DNA of 5,467 bases, taken from an uncultured Corynebacterium sp. (lineage in GTDB: Bacteria > Actinomycetota > Actinomycetes > Mycobacteriales > Mycobacteriaceae). The stretch is from contig CAJZGD010000178.1 in assembly GCA_915275065.1 (NCBI GenBank), positions 1 to 5,467 of the forward strand, read 5' to 3'. The stretch's first letter is position 1, and each line of letters begins with the position of its first letter. Below the pieces are notes generated by a model. It had not been told where the DNA came from. It made no database searches and saw only the letters and a list, made by a program, of their open reading frames with translations. This document shows, piece after piece, positions 3,873 through 5,467 of this stretch. Both the position numbers and the translations under genes were made by a program.

Positions 3873-5467
3873 ATGACCCCAACCTACCGCACCACCATCA
3901 CCCAGCCGCCCCGACCCGCAGTATACGGCGACTGGCCCGCCTGGGCGTATCCCCCGCTCATCGCCCAGCTTGCCGACGAATACGGCATCACCCGCCCCTA
4001 CCAGCACCAAAGCCTCACCGCCACCACCGCCCACGATGGGCGCCACGTCATTGTCGCCACCGGCACTTCGTCGGGGAAATCATTAGGGTACCAACTCCCC
4101 ACCCTCACCGACCTGGCCCGCGACCCGGCCGCCTGCGCCCTTTACCTCACCCCCACCAAAGCGTTGGGGAACGACCAGCTCACCGCAATATTGCGGCTCT
4201 GTCGGGCCGACCCGGCGCTGGCCAGCATCAACCCCGCACCTTACGACGGTGACACCCCCACCGAGGCCCGCCGCACCATTCGGGCCACCAGCCGCTACCT
4301 TGTCACCAACCCGGACATGCTCCACGGCGGGATTCTCGCCTACCCGGATCGGTGGCGGCGGCTGCTTACGAACCTGCGATATGTCATCGTGGATGAGGCC
4401 CACCAATACCGGGGTGTTTTCGGGGCGCATGTTTCCCTGGTGCTCCGGCGGCTGCTCCGGCTCGCCCGGCGCGCGCAACAGGCACGGGGGAATGTGGGGG
4501 CCGGTGGGTTTGGTGGGAATGGTGGGGTTGGGGCCAGCGAGCATGGTGGGCCGAAAACTGGCGGGCCGGTCGTGATTCTGGCGTCCGCTACCAGCAATAA
4601 TCCTGCCCAGCACGCGGCACGGCTCATTGGCGACCCTGATGTGGTGGCGGTCACCGAGGATGGGTCGCCGCGGGGTCGGCGCACCATTATTCTCACGGAG
4701 GCCGGGCCAGCGGATTCCCCCGGCGGGGCTCTTGGTGAGGATCTCGGCGAGGACTCTGGTGGGGGCGCGGGGGAAAGCTTGGCGGCGGATGTGGGGGATG
4801 TGGGGCGGCAAGCCGACGTTCACCCTGGTGATCGGCGGCGTTCCGTCACCACGGAGGCGGCGCTGCTCATGGCGGATTTCCTCGTCGAGGGCGCCCGCAC
4901 CCTGGTGTTCACCAAGTCCCGGGCCGGCGCGGAGCTTGTAGCGCTGCGCACTCAAACGGAGTTGGCGCGGGTTGGTAGACCTGACCTGGGTGCCCGGGTT
5001 GCCGCCTACCGGGCTGGTTATTTAGCGGCCGACCGGCGGCGGATCGAACTAGCGCTCGATGATGGTGAGCTATTAGGGGTTGCCGCCACCAATGCCCTGG
5101 AGTTGGGTATTGACATTGGGGGTTTGGATGCGGTGATTACGGCGGGGTTTCCGGGAACTCTTGCGAGTTTTTGGCAGCAGGCGGGGCGTGCTGGGCGGCG
5201 GAATCAGGCCGCCACGGTGGTGCTTATTGCCAGCGCGGATCCGCTGGATGCGTATTTGGTGCATCACCCGGATGCGCTCATCAGCAGGCCGGTGGAGGCG
5301 GTGGTGTTCGATCCCACCAACCCCCACATTCTTGCCGGCCATATTCTGTGCGCAGCATTGGAGTCACCGCTGACGGATCGGGAGGTCGCGTGGTTTCGGG
5401 CGGGGCAGGTGGTGGACCGGCTGGTGGCGGACGGATGGTTGCGGCGGCGGCCGCGGGGATATTATGC
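3873..5467 (+). CDS. DEAH superfamily 2 helicase, Hrq1/MrfA/SftH (YprA) type, N-terminal part
   Basis: The first 531 codons are present and open to the right edge. Helicase motifs occur in order: RPYQHQ (41-46), Walker A ATGTSSGKS (62-70), Ia PTKALGNDQ (94-102), Ib TNPDML (145-150), II VIVDEAHQYRG (171-181), III SAT (238-240), V ATNALELGIDIG (405-416) and VI QQAGRAGRR (435-443). The VDEAHQYRGVFGAH and FPGTLASFWQQAGRAGRR stretches and the later DPLDAYLVHHPD and HILAGHILCAA mark the YprA-type clade, whose members include B. subtilis MrfA (mitomycin C repair), yeast Hrq1 and mycobacterial SftH, a 3'-to-5' DNA translocase. The C-terminal DUF1998 region with its cysteine cluster should lie beyond the window. 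Two low-complexity stretches interrupt the motor: a Gly-rich one (204-231) between motifs II and III, and a Gly/Asp/Glu-rich one (277-320) between III and IV. The gene is transcribed away from csp and topA. The start at 3873 follows from AAGGA six bases upstream. The class is secure; the exact substrate is not known. Confidence 0.94.
   Translation, partial: MTPTYRTTITQPPRPAVYGDWPAWAYPPLIAQLADEYGITRPYQHQSLTATTAHDGRHVIVATGTSSGKSLGYQLPTLTDLARDPAACALYLTPTKALGNDQLTAILRLCRADPALASINPAPYDGDTPTEARRTIRATSRYLVTNPDMLHGGILAYPDRWRRLLTNLRYVIVDEAHQYRGVFGAHVSLVLRRLLRLARRAQQARGNVGAGGFGGNGGVGASEHGGPKTGGPVVILASATSNNPAQHAARLIGDPDVVAVTEDGSPRGRRTIILTEAGPADSPGGALGEDLGEDSGGGAGESLAADVGDVGRQADVHPGDRRRSVTTEAALLMADFLVEGARTLVFTKSRAGAELVALRTQTELARVGRPDLGARVAAYRAGYLAADRRRIELALDDGELLGVAATNALELGIDIGGLDAVITAGFPGTLASFWQQAGRAGRRNQAATVVLIASADPLDAYLVHHPDALISRPVEAVVFDPTNPHILAGHILCAALESPLTDREVAWFRAGQVVDRLVADGWLRRRPRGYY
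4486..4533 (+). other. G-run cluster fitting a G-quadruplex pattern
   Basis: Six runs of three or more G lie on the coding strand at 4486-4490, 4496-4500, 4506-4508, 4515-4517, 4524-4527 and 4530-4533, with all gaps seven bases or shorter. This meets the usual G3+N1-7 rule for a quadruplex in DNA or in the mRNA. The segment encodes the glycine-rich insertion between helicase motifs II and III. The pattern is seen directly; folding is not shown. Confidence 0.6.
4503..4529 (+). repeat. Three tandem 9-bp units GGTGGGNNT in the helicase gene
   Basis: GGTGGGTTT (4503-4511), GGTGGGAAT (4512-4520) and GGTGGGGTT (4521-4529) are consecutive in-frame units coding for Gly-Gly-Phe, Gly-Gly-Asn and Gly-Gly-Val. 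Units of 9 bases keep the frame, so copy number could vary without breaking the gene. The repeat lies inside the G-run cluster. Confidence 0.7.

Noticed and set aside
4083..4955. Long open frame on the minus strand (290 aa) opposite the helicase
   Set aside because: It lies antisense to clear helicase motifs. Its Pro/Arg/Gly-rich translation has no family features, and its length follows from the scarcity of stop codons in GC-rich DNA.

Overview
The window looks like ordinary chromosomal DNA from a high-GC actinobacterium, most probably Corynebacterium or a close relative. The topoisomerase has four C-terminal GxYGPY/GxFGPY repeats and a lysine-rich tail in place of zinc fingers. The cold-shock protein and the helicase also resemble corynebacterial and mycobacterial homologues as I remember them. 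No mobile element, CRISPR array, tRNA, rRNA or phage gene was seen.

Layout, left to right. (1) 1-93, minus strand: the first 31 codons of a gene that runs off the left edge and encodes a probable secreted lipoprotein (lipobox LSGC). (2) 94-202: its leader, with a perfect 13-bp palindrome (129-141) as a possible operator and a weak hairpin just past topA. (3) 203-3163, minus: a complete topA (DNA topoisomerase I, 986 aa) with all catalytic motifs. (4) 3164-3377: topA promoter and leader with a CTCAAT-type hexamer repeat, a strong GC hairpin flanked by A/T runs (terminator) and a second hairpin next to the cold-shock gene. (5) 3378-3584, minus: a complete single-domain cold-shock protein gene (68 aa). 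(6) 3585-3872: a 288-bp divergent intergenic region with start signals in both directions. (7) 3873 to the right edge, plus: the first 531 codons of a superfamily 2 DEAH helicase of the Hrq1/MrfA/SftH (YprA) type, cut off before its C-terminal domain.

The complete genes act on nucleic-acid topology: TopA relaxes negative supercoils, the cold-shock protein binds single-stranded nucleic acid, and the helicase family unwinds DNA in repair. From memory, M. tuberculosis has a similar order (topA Rv3646c, cspA Rv3648c, helicase Rv3649), so this is probably an old conserved neighbourhood, not a newly acquired island.

I found no clearly new biological system. The best leads are: a possible two-state RNA leader before the helicase that could hide its ribosome binding site; a G-run cluster inside the helicase gene that fits a G-quadruplex pattern and encodes a glycine-rich insertion in the motor; a switch of strand composition inside the same gene; and an ESPT-to-ESTT change in the TopA Toprim motif.
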